Positions 6,354 to 17,300 are shown, counted from the first letter of the stretch. The stretch is DNA of 59,051 nucleotides from Micavibrio_A sp964423095 (GCA_964423095.1 CAYRDI010000008.1:1-59051), one strand, 5' to 3'. Numbers and translations are program-made. Notes: generated by a model from the sequence alone, not told the origin.

Positions 6354-8657
6354 ATGTCCACCAGACCCGCCCAGAAACCATCCCTGTTTTCCACGCTGCT
6401 CGCCCCCCTGACGGGTGCGGATCAGCTTGCGCTGGAAAAGGCGCGGCTTGAGGCCTTCCTCAATGCGTTTCCCGGCGAATATTGCGGATTCCACGAAGAT
6501 GGGAGCGTTGCCTATAGCGATGGGTTTTGCGCCCTGCTCGGCCTGGGCGGTGTAGAAAAGATCGAGGATGTGCAAGCCGTCCTGACCACCAGCGATTCCG
6601 CTGCGCTCGAAGGGCTGTTCCTGAAGATGGAACAGGAAAACAAGCCGTTCGCCATGAAGGTTCATACGGAGATCGGCAAACGCCCCTTGCGCCTGCGCGC
6701 GGCATCGGGAGCCGCGCTGGATGGCGGCGATCGTTTCCATATTTTATGGATGGAGGACATCACCGAAGAAGAGGCCGCACACCGCGCCCAGCAACGGGCG
6801 CGCGAGGCGGCGGAAAAAACGCTCACCCTGATGCGCGGGGGACTGGAAACCCTTTCCTGCCCCGTCTGGATACGTGATGCGGAAAGCGCGCTCTTCTGGG
6901 TCAACAAAGCCTATGCGGCCATGATGGGCACGGTGCCGGCCGATGCGGCGGCGAGCCAGCTAGAAATCATCCTTTCCCCGAAAACCAAAACCCGCACGCC
7001 AAAAGACATGGCCCGCGATGCTCTGGCCGAGGGCAAGGCACAGATGGCCCGCGCCCACGTGGTCGTTGGCGGCAAGCGGCGATGGATGGAATTGCATGAA
7101 ATGCCTCTGGCAGGGACGCACCAGACGGTCGGCTTTGCCATCGACGTGACGCCGGAAGAAGAAATCCAAGGAGTACTCGACCGGCATCAGGCAGCCCACA
7201 AGACTTTGCTTGAAAACCTGCGCAGCGCGATTGCTATCTTTTCAGCCGCGCAGGAGCTGGAATTTTTCAATTCGGCCTATGCCGCCCTCTGGGGGCTGGA
7301 AGAAGGATGGCTCAACACCCATCCCAAGCTCGGCGACATTCTTGAAAAACTCAGGGAAAACCGCCGCCTGCCCGAACAGGCGGATTTCCGGAAATACAAG
7401 CAAGGCTGGCTCGACATGTTCACCCGGCTGATCGACCCGCACGAAGACATGATGTACCTCCCCGATGGCAGCGCGCTGCGCCAGCTTGCCATTCCGCACC
7501 CGATGGGCGGATTGATGATGATTTACGAGGACGTGACCAGCCGCCTCGAACTCGAATCCTCCTACAACACGTTGATTGCCGTCCAGCGGGAAACGCTCGA
7601 CAACCTTGCCGAGGGCGTTGTGGTGTATGGCGGGGACGGGCGGATCAAACTCTGGAACCCGTCTTTTGCCGCCATTTGGGATTTAAACCCCGAAGAATTG
7701 TCGGGCGGCCCACACATCAACAAAATCGTTGAACGGATGGCGGAATTGTTCGTCCCCGATGACCAGCCGGAAATGAAAAAATCCCTGATCACGCAAGGAT
7801 TGGGGCGCGAAGAACGCGAAGGGCGTATGACACGTACGGACGGCGTACTTCTCCGTTACGCCACGCAACCCTTGCCCGATGGCGGAGTGATGATCTCCTA
7901 TTACGACATTACCGATTCATCACGCGTCGAAAACGCCCTGCGGGAAAAAAACTCCGCGCTCGAAACCGCCGAACAACTGAAAACCGATTTTCTGGCCAAC
8001 GTCTCCTACCAGTTCCGGACGCCGCTCAACGCCATCATGGGGTTTTCCGAGATTCTGGAGAATGAGTATTTCGGGGACCTGAACGAACGGCAAAAAGAAT
8101 ACGCAACCGGGATCCACAGCTCCGGCGAGCGGTTGATCACGCTGATCGACGATATTCTCGACCTGTCGACGATCGAGGCGGGCTACCTGGAGTTGAAAAA
8201 GGAATCCATTGATTTAGAGGGTTTATTGCGGGGACTGTATGATTTAACCGCAGAATGGGCCCGGAAAAAGAAATTGGATATAAAACTATCCTGTCCCCAA
8301 AATATTGGTCAAATTATTGTGGATGAGCGACGGATCAAGCAAGCCGTGCTGAATCTGATCCGCAACGCCATTAATTTCACGGCCGAAGGCGGAAACATAG
8401 AAATTCAGGGATATAAAACAGGGGACAGTTATATTATTTCAGTCATCGACACAGGTATTGGCATTTCCCCTGATGATATGAAGAAAATTTTCCAGCCTTT
8501 TGAACGGACGGGCGCGGGCAAAAAAGCATCCGCCGAATCGGGGGCCGGCCTCGGCCTGGCTTTGGTCAAAAACATCATCGAATTGCATGGCGGGAAGATT
8601 GGTATCGAGAGCACGGTGGGCAAGGGAACAACCGCCACCATCACACTGCCTTTATAA
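6354..8657 (+). CDS. divL: DivL-type PAS-domain kinase with tyrosine in place of the phospho-histidine
   Basis: The product has 767 residues. PAS-like segments fill about residues 30-530 (for example FPGEYCGFHEDGSVAYSDGF, LSCPVWIRDAESALFWVNKA, LAEGVVVYGGDGRIKLWNPS). The HisKA helix reads FLANVSYQFRTPLNAIMGFS, with Tyr at residue 552 where a kinase has His. The ATPase domain keeps an N-box (NLIRNAINF, near 667), DTGIGI (near 699) and GAGLGLAL (near 730). Caulobacter DivL has about the same length and Tyr550 at this place. There it binds phosphorylated DivK, controls the CckA kinase and so CtrA, the cell-cycle master regulator. I infer the same role: polar signalling rather than ordinary His kinase activity. 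I see no clear N-terminal membrane helix. The next genes (tsaE to addA) follow it in many alphaproteobacteria. Confidence 0.88.
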   Translation: MSTRPAQKPSLFSTLLAPLTGADQLALEKARLEAFLNAFPGEYCGFHEDGSVAYSDGFCALLGLGGVEKIEDVQAVLTTSDSAALEGLFLKMEQENKPFAMKVHTEIGKRPLRLRAASGAALDGGDRFHILWMEDITEEEAAHRAQQRAREAAEKTLTLMRGGLETLSCPVWIRDAESALFWVNKAYAAMMGTVPADAAASQLEIILSPKTKTRTPKDMARDALAEGKAQMARAHVVVGGKRRWMELHEMPLAGTHQTVGFAIDVTPEEEIQGVLDRHQAAHKTLLENLRSAIAIFSAAQELEFFNSAYAALWGLEEGWLNTHPKLGDILEKLRENRRLPEQADFRKYKQGWLDMFTRLIDPHEDMMYLPDGSALRQLAIPHPMGGLMMIYEDVTSRLELESSYNTLIAVQRETLDNLAEGVVVYGGDGRIKLWNPSFAAIWDLNPEELSGGPHINKIVERMAELFVPDDQPEMKKSLITQGLGREEREGRMTRTDGVLLRYATQPLPDGGVMISYYDITDSSRVENALREKNSALETAEQLKTDFLANVSYQFRTPLNAIMGFSEILENEYFGDLNERQKEYATGIHSSGERLITLIDDILDLSTIEAGYLELKKESIDLEGLLRGLYDLTAEWARKKKLDIKLSCPQNIGQIIVDERRIKQAVLNLIRNAINFTAEGGNIEIQGYKTGDSYIISVIDTGIGISPDDMKKIFQPFERTGAGKKASAESGAGLGLALVKNIIELHGGKIGIESTVGKGTTATITLPL

Positions 8658-8694
8658 AACGGTCCCTTTATAACGCCTCCTCTGGTTTGAGCCG

Positions 8695-9132
8695 TTATTT
8701 ACAGGTAGCGGACAGTTTGCGAAACCCGCCTGTACCTTCGATGGCATCGAGATAAACCGGTTCATCGATTTTCGTTTTACAATCAAACAAGGGAATGAGT
8801 GTGCGGAGAACAACCTCCAGCCTGCGGCCTTCATAAAAGGGGCCGGAGCTGCAAAATTCCATTTTTTCACCGGCCGCGAGGCGGAAATTGCTCCGGTGCT
8901 TTACCACGTCCCCGGTTTGAACCTTTTGTGAGGCCGTGGAAAGCGTACCGATGATCGTTTGATCCGACCGGTTGATCAGGGCCGAACAAATCGGCTCCCG
9001 TATGATCTCGCCTTCAGCTTCCGCCCCCGGCATATCGACGGATGGAACCACGAGCTGCGCCGCCGCCGGCGGAACGGTAAGGGATATCAGCAAAAAAAGA
9101 GGCAAAAAGCGGGCAGCGCGCGGATGAATCAT
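8695..9132 (-). CDS. secreted protein of unknown function
   Basis: The product has 145 residues. An N-terminal Sec signal (Arg, then FLPLFLLISLTV, cleaved after PPAAA) is followed by a mature part with four cysteines (EPICSALI, EFCSSGPF, FDCKTK, SATCK) that can form two disulfides, so it is probably periplasmic. It contains no membrane anchor and no motif I know. It is convergent with divL with only 37 bases between stops, and shares its direction with the reductase at 9177-10193, 44 bases upstream, so it may be co-transcribed with it. Confidence 0.6.
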   Translation of the reverse strand: MIHPRAARFLPLFLLISLTVPPAAAQLVVPSVDMPGAEAEGEIIREPICSALINRSDQTIIGTLSTASQKVQTGDVVKHRSNFRLAAGEKMEFCSSGPFYEGRRLEVVLRTLIPLFDCKTKIDEPVYLDAIEGTGGFRKLSATCK

Positions 9133-9176
9133 GTCTTCATTATACGCCGCACCGTCCGCACCGTCTTGGGGGATTT

Positions 9177-10193
9177 TCAGATTTTACCGGGCAGGCCCTG
9201 CGTGGTCGAATATTCGAAATGAAAATCGTGGCCGGGGTTGAGTTGCCGACGGATCGCATGCGCCGCCATCGCGGCCTCATTAAAACCTGTGAGGATCAAT
9301 TTCAATTTGTTTTTATAGGTGGCAATGTCGCCAATAGCATATATTCCTTCCACGCTGGTTTGCTGGGTGGAAGGATCGACGGCAATATGGCTTTTATCCA
9401 AGGCCAACCCCCATTCACCAAGAGGGCCGAGGGCGGGCGACAGGCCGAAAAAGGCGAGCAAGGCATCCGCCTCCAACCGCCGGTCTTCGCCATCCAGCGA
9501 TTGAACATGCACGGCAGAGAGTACGCCATCCGTACCTTCAAGCGTATGAAGCTGGTACGGTACGATCAGTTCAATTTTTCCAGATGAAACAAGATCTTCC
9601 ATCTTCTGTACGTTTTGCGGAACGGCGCGGAATTTATCCCGTCTATGGACGACATACAGACGTTCCGCCATCGGGGCGAGCGACAAGGCCCAATCAACGG
9701 CAGAATCCCCACCGCCCGCGATCACAATTTTCTTGCCCGCGAAATCATCCTTACGGCGGACCATATAAAACACGCTTTTGTTTTCGAACGCTTCGATCCC
9801 GTCAATCGGCGGACGGTTCGGGCCGAAGGCCCCGGCCCCGGCGGCGATGATAATCGCCCGAACGCGGGCTTCGATATTTTTCGAGGTTTTTATATGCCAA
9901 AAGCCATTATCTTTGCTTATAGAGACAACTTGTTGTCCCATATGAAAGGACGGGCCGAAGGGGGCCGCCTGTTTTTCCAGCGCGGCAATCAAATCCCCCG
10001 CCAGAATTTCCGGCGCGGCGGGTATATCGTAAATGGGTTTTTCCGGGTAAAGGGCGGTACATTGGCCGCCGATTTCGGGAAGCGCATCGAACACGGCACA
10101 TTTCATCCCCATCATCCCGAGTTCAAATATGGCGAACAGGCCCGAAGGCCCCGCCCCGATAATGGCAACATCGACATCCAGAGGTGCAGTCAT
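9177..10193 (-). CDS. ferredoxin/flavodoxin-NADP+ reductase, thioredoxin-reductase-like type
   Basis: From ATG at 10193 the product has 338 residues starting MTAPLDVDVAIIGAGPSG; the longer open frame upstream shows no protein-like start. An FAD-binding GAGPSG sits near residue 12, GEIGGQC-type sequence (PEIGGQCTALYPEKPIYD) follows, the NADPH-binding GGGDSAVDWAL lies near 158, VVHRRDKFRA just after, and the second FAD motif YAIGDIATY near 285. There is no CxxC redox pair, which separates it from thioredoxin reductase and places it with the YumC-type reductases. It moves electrons between NADPH and ferredoxin or flavodoxin for biosynthesis and stress defence. It is divergent from tsaE, with 110 bases between. 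Confidence 0.9.
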   Translation of the reverse strand: MTAPLDVDVAIIGAGPSGLFAIFELGMMGMKCAVFDALPEIGGQCTALYPEKPIYDIPAAPEILAGDLIAALEKQAAPFGPSFHMGQQVVSISKDNGFWHIKTSKNIEARVRAIIIAAGAGAFGPNRPPIDGIEAFENKSVFYMVRRKDDFAGKKIVIAGGGDSAVDWALSLAPMAERLYVVHRRDKFRAVPQNVQKMEDLVSSGKIELIVPYQLHTLEGTDGVLSAVHVQSLDGEDRRLEADALLAFFGLSPALGPLGEWGLALDKSHIAVDPSTQQTSVEGIYAIGDIATYKNKLKLILTGFNEAAMAAHAIRRQLNPGHDFHFEYSTTQGLPGKI

Positions 10194-10303
10194 GCGGCCC
10201 TTATGGCATGAATTTTTGATGGCCGCCACGGCTTTGTGTACCCAACGGGTATAAGCCCAAAAACCTTGGTGATCGGCGCGGTTCCCGTGTTTATAACAAT
10301 AGG

Positions 10304-10723
10304 ATGGATGTTTTTGAAACCGCCTGTGAAGAAGAAACCGCCGCGATCGCCGCGCGCATCGCAAACGCGGCCAAGCGCGGGGACGTGTTCTTGCTGGACG
10401 GAAATCTGGGCGCGGGAAAAAGCGTGTTCGCGCGCGCCTTCATCCGCAGCCTCTGCGGCGCGGAAACCGAAGTCCCAAGCCCGACCTTCACGTTGGTTCA
10501 AACCTATGATTTTCCCAAAGGCATGATCTGGCATTTCGATCTTTACCGCCTACAACACCCGGAAGAAGTTTTCGAATTGGGGTGGGAAGAAGCGTTGAGC
10601 GAAGGTGTTGCGATCATCGAATGGCCCGTGCGCGCGGGGCCCTATCTTCCCAAATCCGCCACGCACATCAACATTGAAACGCTGCAAGGAAACAGGCGCA
10701 AGGTAACCATTGATGAACAGTAA
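10304..10723 (+). CDS. tsaE: tRNA t6A synthesis ATPase TsaE
   Basis: The product has 139 residues, the family's size. TsaE is the ATPase that resets the TsaB-TsaD complex making N6-threonylcarbamoyl-adenosine at tRNA position 37. Visible motifs are the Walker A loop GNLGAGKS near residue 33, SPTFTLVQTY, the FDLYRL Walker B-like stretch and AIIEWP. It overlaps the following nucleotidyltransferase by 11 bases, so the two are translationally coupled and probably start the addBA operon. Confidence 0.95.
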   Translation: MDVFETACEEETAAIAARIANAAKRGDVFLLDGNLGAGKSVFARAFIRSLCGAETEVPSPTFTLVQTYDFPKGMIWHFDLYRLQHPEEVFELGWEEALSEGVAIIEWPVRAGPYLPKSATHINIETLQGNRRKVTIDEQ

Positions 10724-11429
10724 ACCGCAAAAAGCCTTTATCCTCGCCGCCGGAAAGGGCACGCGCCTGCGCCCCTACACCGATACGATCCCAAAACCGA
10801 TGGTGGAAATTACAGGCACCAGTATTATCAGGCGCACGATCCAAAAGCTAAAGGATGCCGGCGTGAAGGAAGTCGTGGTCAACGCGCACCATCATGCCGA
10901 TCTCTTGATCGAACATCTATCGAATATTTCGAACCCGCACATCATTATATCCCGCGAGGATACGCTTTTGGAAACGGGCGGCGGGATCAAAAAGGCCTTG
11001 CACCATTTCGGCCATGAACCGTTTTACATCATCAACGGCGATGCATTGTGGATTGATGGAGAAGAGCCGGTTTTTGAAAAGCTCGCGCGCGTATGGAACC
11101 CTGATAACATGGACATTCTCCTCTTCCTTCTACCAAAGGACAAAGCGCATTTAAGTGCGTTCGTAGGCGATTATCACCTCCACCAGAACGGGCGCGCGAC
11201 AAGGGCGCGTGACAAAAATGGCGACCATATGTTTGCCGGCATCCGTATTGCCAAACCCTCCATTTTCGGTGGATCGCCGGATGGCGCGTTTTCGTTCCTG
11301 ACCCTGATGGACAAAGCCGAAGAATCGGGCCGCCTCTATGGCATGGCGCATGGCTCTTCGTGGTATCACATCAGCACGCCCGAAGATCTGGAATCGGTGA
11401 ACCAAGAATTCCACAAGAAAGGATTGTGA
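10713..11429 (+). CDS. MurU-like sugar-1-phosphate nucleotidyltransferase
   Basis: From ATG at 10713 the product has 238 residues. It shows the NTP-transferase signature AFILAAGKGTRLRPYT with KPM following near residue 28, and then NAHHHADLL, LLETGGGIKKAL and INGDALWID, the metal/nucleotide site. In many alphaproteobacteria and pseudomonads the same place holds murU, N-acetylmuramate-1-phosphate uridylyltransferase of cell-wall recycling, paired with the kinase amgK. Here no amgK lies between tsaE and this gene. The substrate is therefore inferred; another hexose-1-phosphate is possible. The stop overlaps the addB start by one base (TGATG). Confidence 0.85.
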   Translation: MNSKPQKAFILAAGKGTRLRPYTDTIPKPMVEITGTSIIRRTIQKLKDAGVKEVVVNAHHHADLLIEHLSNISNPHIIISREDTLLETGGGIKKALHHFGHEPFYIINGDALWIDGEEPVFEKLARVWNPDNMDILLFLLPKDKAHLSAFVGDYHLHQNGRATRARDKNGDHMFAGIRIAKPSIFGGSPDGAFSFLTLMDKAEESGRLYGMAHGSSWYHISTPEDLESVNQEFHKKGL

Positions 11430-14383
11430 TGGGATTGCCGCGCCTGTTCAACATCCCCGCCGGATTTTCCTTTGCCGACGTTCTGGCCAAGGGATTGCTC
11501 GGCGATGCGGGGGATGATCCGATGGAAATGGCGCGGATGCAGGTATTGTTGCCCACGCGCCGTGCGTGCCGCACCCTGCGTGAGGCTTTTTTACGATGGA
11601 ATGATTCGCCGATTCTTTTGCCCAAACTCAATCCCATCGGCGATGTGGATGAAGACGAGATGGTTTTTTCCATGGTAGGAGAGCCGGACGAATTATCGTT
11701 GCCGCCTGCCTGCCCGCCTTTGCGCCGGAAATTCCTGCTCGCAAAGGAAATTGCGGAACAGGGCCGCGGACGCAATATCGAACAGAACCTCGCGCTGGCC
11801 GATGCGCTGGGCCGTTTGATGGACCAGATACACACCGAAAACCTGGATATGAAGGATCTGCCCCATATCGTGGACAAGGCGGAGTTTGCCAATCATTGGC
11901 AGATCAGCCTAGATTTCCTTACCATTTTGAGCGAACGCTGGCCGCGGATTTTAAAAGAGCGCGGACTGATCGATGCCGCCGACCGCCGGAACAAATTGTT
12001 GAACGCGCTGGCGGATCATTGGGAAAAAACTAGACCCACGCACAAAATTATTGCCGCAGGATCGACAGGGTCGATCCCGGCCACCGCAAGATTGCTGAAC
12101 GTGATCGCCCGCCTTCCAAACGGGTGTGTCGTTTTGCCGGGGCTGGATCAGGCGATGGAGGAAGAAAGCTGGAATCATCTGGACGATACCCATCCGCAAA
12201 AAACCTTGCACCATCTTCTTGGCGATGTGTTCGGGGTAGAGCGAAAAGATGTGACCATCTGGCCCGCGATTGACAAGACAGACTATTCCAAAAAAGACCG
12301 CCGGGCTTTTGCCCGCGAAATCATGCGGCCTTCGCAGACAGTGGAAGCATGGCAGGATTTGAAAAAAACGGCACCATTTGCGGAGCAGGCCTTTCCGATC
12401 GAACGATATGATTGCGCGCATCCGCAAGAAGAAGCCCTTGTCATCGCGCTTGCCATGCGCCAAACGCTCGAAACAAAAGGGCAGCGCGCGGCCCTGGTCA
12501 CGCCGGACCGCAAACTTGCCGCCCGCGTGGCCGCCACATGCCGGCGGTGGGGCATTGAAATTGATGATTCAGGCGGAATGACATTAGGCCATACGCCCGC
12601 AGGCGTTTATATCCGCCTGGCCGCGGAGGCGGCGGCGTATCAGATCAAACCCGTTGCTCTGCTCGATTTTTGCAAACACGCGTTGTGTCAACCACCGATG
12701 GCCGAACATTGGCGGTCCCATATTCGCGCCTTTGACCGGAACCTTTGTCGCGGCCCCGCCTTTGAAGGTGGCGGCGCAGCGTACAAACGGAAATTAAACG
12801 AATACGAAGACCGCAAGGGCCCGCAAAGATATCTGGCCGATACGATCAGCAAAATCGAAACGGGGTTTGCGCCATTGTTATCGCTGGCCGAACAAAAAAT
12901 ACCCTTGCGCGCGTGGATCGATGCACATTTGCGGGTGTGCGAATTTTTTTGCGACCCCGGATTTTTGTGGCGCGGGCAGGAGGGGGAATCCGCCTCGGTT
13001 CTTTTTTCAACACTGACCGAAGAGGCGGATATTCTTCCCCCTCTTGCGCTGGAAGATTATTTACAGATCATCACGGAAGCGATGAACGGCATCACGGTAC
13101 GCCCGTCCTTCGGCCTTCATCCGCGGCTGATGATTTTAGGACAGCTCGAAGCCCGTCTGGTGGAAGCCGATGTGATGATTCTGGGCGGGCTGAATGAAGG
13201 CACGTGGCCACCGAAAATTTCCCCCGATCCCTGGATGTCGCGGCCCATGCGTAAACGGTTCGGTCTTCCGCCCCATGAACGGGGGATCGGATTATCGGCC
13301 CATGATTTTGCGCAAAGCCTGTGTGCGGACAAGGTTATTCTCACCCGCTCTTTACGCGTGGACGGCGCACCGGGGATTCCCTCCCGCTGGCTGCAACGCA
13401 TGGATACGGTGTTGAAGGCATCGGGTGCAACGCTTGCAAACGGGTCCTTGCTTCGCTACGCGCAGGTCATGGATCAGGCGGACACCGTAACACCGTTCAG
13501 ACGCCCCGAACCACGGCCGCCGGTATCAGCGCGGCCAAGGAAATTATCCGTCACCAAAATCGATCAATGGATCAGCGACCCGTATGGAATTTACGCGCGT
13601 TATATACTGGATTTGAAAAAGCTCGATCCGCTGGAGCAACCGCTTGATGCCCGTACGCGCGGTAATATCCTGCACAAGGCCCTTGAAAATTTTGTGAAGG
13701 CGCACCCCGGCGATCTTCCCGAAAACGTGGCCGACACGTTTGTTTCCTTTGCCCGCGCAGAAATGGACCGGGCGATGATCGAACCCCATATCCGCATCCT
13801 GTGGGAGCCCCGGATTGCCCGTGCGGCGGCATGGATGGCCGCGCAGGAAACGGATTGGCGCGAAGGATGGAAATGCGCGGCACAGGAAATCGAAGGGCAA
13901 AAAACCTTCACGGCAAAGGGCGGCGATTTTACATTGACCACCAAAGTCGATCGCATCGATTGTTCCAAAGACGGACAAGAGGCCGCGATCATCGATTACA
14001 AATCCGGCGGGACTTTTTCAAAAACCGGCATGCAGGACGGACGGCATACGCAATTGCCGCTGGAGGCTGTTATTTTGGAAGAAGGCGGATTTAAAAACCT
14101 CAAACCCGCACCCGTGACCGCCCTTTCCTATTGGGTTGTCAATGGCGGCGGCGAAGACGGCGGAAAAGAAACGATCCTGTCCGCAGAAAAAGAAATAACA
14201 GCCGCAAAAACAAACGCGCGTGCGGGGCTTTGCGATTTGATCGATGTGTTCGATGACGAACAAACACCGTATTACAGCCTGCCGCGCAGCGACCGGCGTC
14301 CGCGTTTCAACGATTACGAACATCTGGCGCGCGTGAAGGAATGGACATCGCTGGACGATCAGGAGGAGGAGCACGGATCATGA
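11429..14383 (+). CDS. addB: double-strand break repair protein AddB
   Basis: Read from the ATG that overlaps the previous stop, the product has 984 residues (MGLPRLFNIPAGFSFADV). AddB is the non-helicase subunit of the AddAB helicase-nuclease that processes broken DNA ends for RecA. Length and layout match the alphaproteobacterial type: a degenerate SF1 helicase-like front half, VLLPTRRACRTLREAF near residue 35, and a RecB-family nuclease at the C-terminus with AIIDYKSGGTFSKTG near 854. The Asp and Lys there (DYK) are the nuclease metal site. It overlaps addA by four bases (ATGA), the classic coupling of the pair. Confidence 0.93.
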   Translation: MGLPRLFNIPAGFSFADVLAKGLLGDAGDDPMEMARMQVLLPTRRACRTLREAFLRWNDSPILLPKLNPIGDVDEDEMVFSMVGEPDELSLPPACPPLRRKFLLAKEIAEQGRGRNIEQNLALADALGRLMDQIHTENLDMKDLPHIVDKAEFANHWQISLDFLTILSERWPRILKERGLIDAADRRNKLLNALADHWEKTRPTHKIIAAGSTGSIPATARLLNVIARLPNGCVVLPGLDQAMEEESWNHLDDTHPQKTLHHLLGDVFGVERKDVTIWPAIDKTDYSKKDRRAFAREIMRPSQTVEAWQDLKKTAPFAEQAFPIERYDCAHPQEEALVIALAMRQTLETKGQRAALVTPDRKLAARVAATCRRWGIEIDDSGGMTLGHTPAGVYIRLAAEAAAYQIKPVALLDFCKHALCQPPMAEHWRSHIRAFDRNLCRGPAFEGGGAAYKRKLNEYEDRKGPQRYLADTISKIETGFAPLLSLAEQKIPLRAWIDAHLRVCEFFCDPGFLWRGQEGESASVLFSTLTEEADILPPLALEDYLQIITEAMNGITVRPSFGLHPRLMILGQLEARLVEADVMILGGLNEGTWPPKISPDPWMSRPMRKRFGLPPHERGIGLSAHDFAQSLCADKVILTRSLRVDGAPGIPSRWLQRMDTVLKASGATLANGSLLRYAQVMDQADTVTPFRRPEPRPPVSARPRKLSVTKIDQWISDPYGIYARYILDLKKLDPLEQPLDARTRGNILHKALENFVKAHPGDLPENVADTFVSFARAEMDRAMIEPHIRILWEPRIARAAAWMAAQETDWREGWKCAAQEIEGQKTFTAKGGDFTLTTKVDRIDCSKDGQEAAIIDYKSGGTFSKTGMQDGRHTQLPLEAVILEEGGFKNLKPAPVTALSYWVVNGGGEDGGKETILSAEKEITAAKTNARAGLCDLIDVFDDEQTPYYSLPRSDRRPRFNDYEHLARVKEWTSLDDQEEEHGS

Positions 14384-17300
14384 GCCGCGATGCGATCAAA
14401 CGCCCAGCACCGTTACACCCGCCCGATTCGGGGGACGCCAGTACCCGCCAACGCCGCGCCGCCAATCCCGATGCGTCCTCGTGGGTGGGGGCGTCGGCAG
14501 GATCGGGCAAGACCAAAGTCCTGACCGACCGGATTTTACGTCTGCTCCTGCCCCGTGAAGACGGAAGACCCGGCACCCCGCCGCATAAAATTCTCGCCCT
14601 GACCTATACCAAGGCGGGGGCCAGCGAAATGGCGATTCGGTTGTCGCAACGCCTGTCCGATTGGGCCGTCATATCCGGTGCGGAACTGGAATCCGATATG
14701 GCTGGCAAATTGCTGGGCCGTACGCCCACGGACGATGAAAAAAAGGCCGCCCGCAAATTGTTCGCGCAGGTGGTGGATACGCCGGGGGGTCTGCCCATCA
14801 TGACCATCCATTCTTTTTGCCAGTCCGTGCTGGGGCGTTTTCCGCTGGAGGCGGGTCTCGCCCCGAATTTTCGCCCGCTGGAAGAAGAGCAGGCCGCAGA
14901 GATTCTGGATCGTGCGATGCGCACCATTCTATCGTATGCAGCCACCAATCCCGGTACGCCGGTGGCGCAATCCGTACGGTCCATCGCCCGTCTTGTTTCC
15001 GAAGATGACATCCCGTCCCTGATTAAATCCATTGTTTCCGAACGGAAACAATTTCACGACCTGCTGTCGCGGACATTCGGGATTGAAGGATTGTATACGG
15101 CCCTGTGCGCGCGGCTGGACATACAGGCGGGATTGGAGCCCGACGATGTCTTGCGCCGTTTTTTTGAAGACGGTACGCCGGATATATTCCTGCCCGCCAG
15201 CGATCAGCTGGCCGAAGGGTCGGTAACCGATCAAAAGTACGCCGCCGCGATCCGCGCCTTCTGGAGAAGTACATCCGCCACCTGCGCGCCGCTGATCGGG
15301 GCCTATACCGGCGTGTTTACGACGGGAAAGGGGGATCCGAAAAAGCCGACAAACGACACAATCAAGAAATTTCCGGTCCTCGAATCGCTCTTTGAATCGG
15401 AATACCATCGTGTGCGCGATTTTACAGACCGGCAAAACAGGGCCTTTTACGCCAGCGCGGCGCGTGATCTGTTCCGGATCGGTGCCGCGGTGCTGGGCGA
15501 ATATACGCGCGAGAAGGAAATTTTGGGCGCGCTCGATTTCGACGACATGATTTTATATACCCTGTCCCTGTTTAAAGGTGATGTAGAAAGCCTAAAAGAT
15601 TTAGAGGTGACACCATGGGTTTTATACAAGCTCGATGAAGGAATCGATCACATTCTGGTGGATGAAGCGCAAGATACCAACCCCGAACAATGGGACATCA
15701 TAGAGGCCCTAAGCGATGAATTTTTCGCCGGCATAGGGGCAAGCGAGGCCCTGCGTACGATTTTCGTGGTTGGCGACAAGAAACAATCCATTTACGGGTT
15801 TCAGCGGGCGGCCCCCGAAAAGCTGGGCCGTATGCGTACCGCGTTCGAAGAAAAAATCCGCGCCGCCGGACAGGCGTTCGACCCCGTGGACATGAACACA
15901 TCGTTCCGGTCCGTTCCCGCGGTGCTGAATGCCGTGGATACCGTGTTCGCCGATGCCCAAACCGTACGCGGCCTGGGAGATGGGTACCTGCCGCATATCG
16001 CCCACCGTACGGGGCAACCCGGTGTGGTGGAAGTCTGGCCGTTGTTGCGGACACCCGCGGCCCCCAAAACCAAAAAAAAGGACAAGGACATAGATGGCTG
16101 GGCCCTGCCCGACAGTTTAGTGGAAACGCCGTCCGGTGCCTTGCAGATGGCAAACAAAATCGCCGCCACGATCCGTACGTGGCAGGACAACAAGGAATGG
16201 CTGGAGTCAAAAAGCCGACCGATCGACCCCGGCGATATTCTTATCCTTGTTTCCAAGCGAAACGCGTTTGTCGGCCAGCTTGTCCGCGCGCTGAAAGAAA
16301 ACAACATACCCGTCCACGGCGTTGACCGGCTGGTGCTATCCGAACAAATTGCCGTACAGGACATGGCGGCGGGGGCGGCCTTTGCGTTGTTGCCCGATGA
16401 CGACCTGACTCTGGCGACCCTTTTGAAATCGCCGTTTATCGGGCTGGACGAGCAGGAATTGTACGATCTGGCCCATGGCCGTTCGGCGGGCAAAACCCTG
16501 TGGGAGAATTTGCAGGAAAATGCCGCCGCGCCCGTCAAGGAATGGTTGAGCACGCTTATCGCAACAGCGGGCCGTGCTACCCCGTACGCATTTTTCAACA
16601 GGATGGTGCATACCCCGTGTCCCGCCGATACGATCAGCGGCCTCCACGCCATCTACGGACGTTTGGGCGAGGATGCGATGGATCCGGTGGGCGAATTCCT
16701 GAACGCGGCGATCGCGTACGAGCAAAGCCATACACCCGCGCTGCAATCTTTTTTGCATTGGTACGAAACCGGCAAGACCGAAATCAAGCGGGAGATGGAC
16801 AAGGAAGGCGGGGCCGTACGCATCATGACCGTCCACGGATCGAAAGGATTGCAGGCACCGATCGTCTTTTTACCCGATACCGTCCGCGTGAGCGCCCCGA
16901 AAAAGAATCCCGTCCTGTGGCCGCACAAAAGCGGGTTGGACATGCCGTACTTCACGCCGCCACGTTCGACCGCCCCGGCCGCCGTCCAGCGCGGATTGAT
17001 TGAGACCGCACAGGCGGAAGAAGAAGAGTACAGGCGGCTTCTATATGTCGCGATGACACGGGCGGAAGACCGGTTGTATATCGGCGGGTTTACCGGCACC
17101 AAGGACATGGCAAAACCGGACAGCGTGGCATCGTGGTACCGCGACATCCGCAGCGCGCTGGAAAATTACGCCGGTATCCGGAAAATTCCATCCGGCATCG
17201 CAGACGACGACGGGGTGGACATTCCCGTCTTGCGTCTGCAGGCAGAGGCACAGGCAGGCAAAGAGAAAAAACCACCAGAGACACTGGAATCATCCGACGC

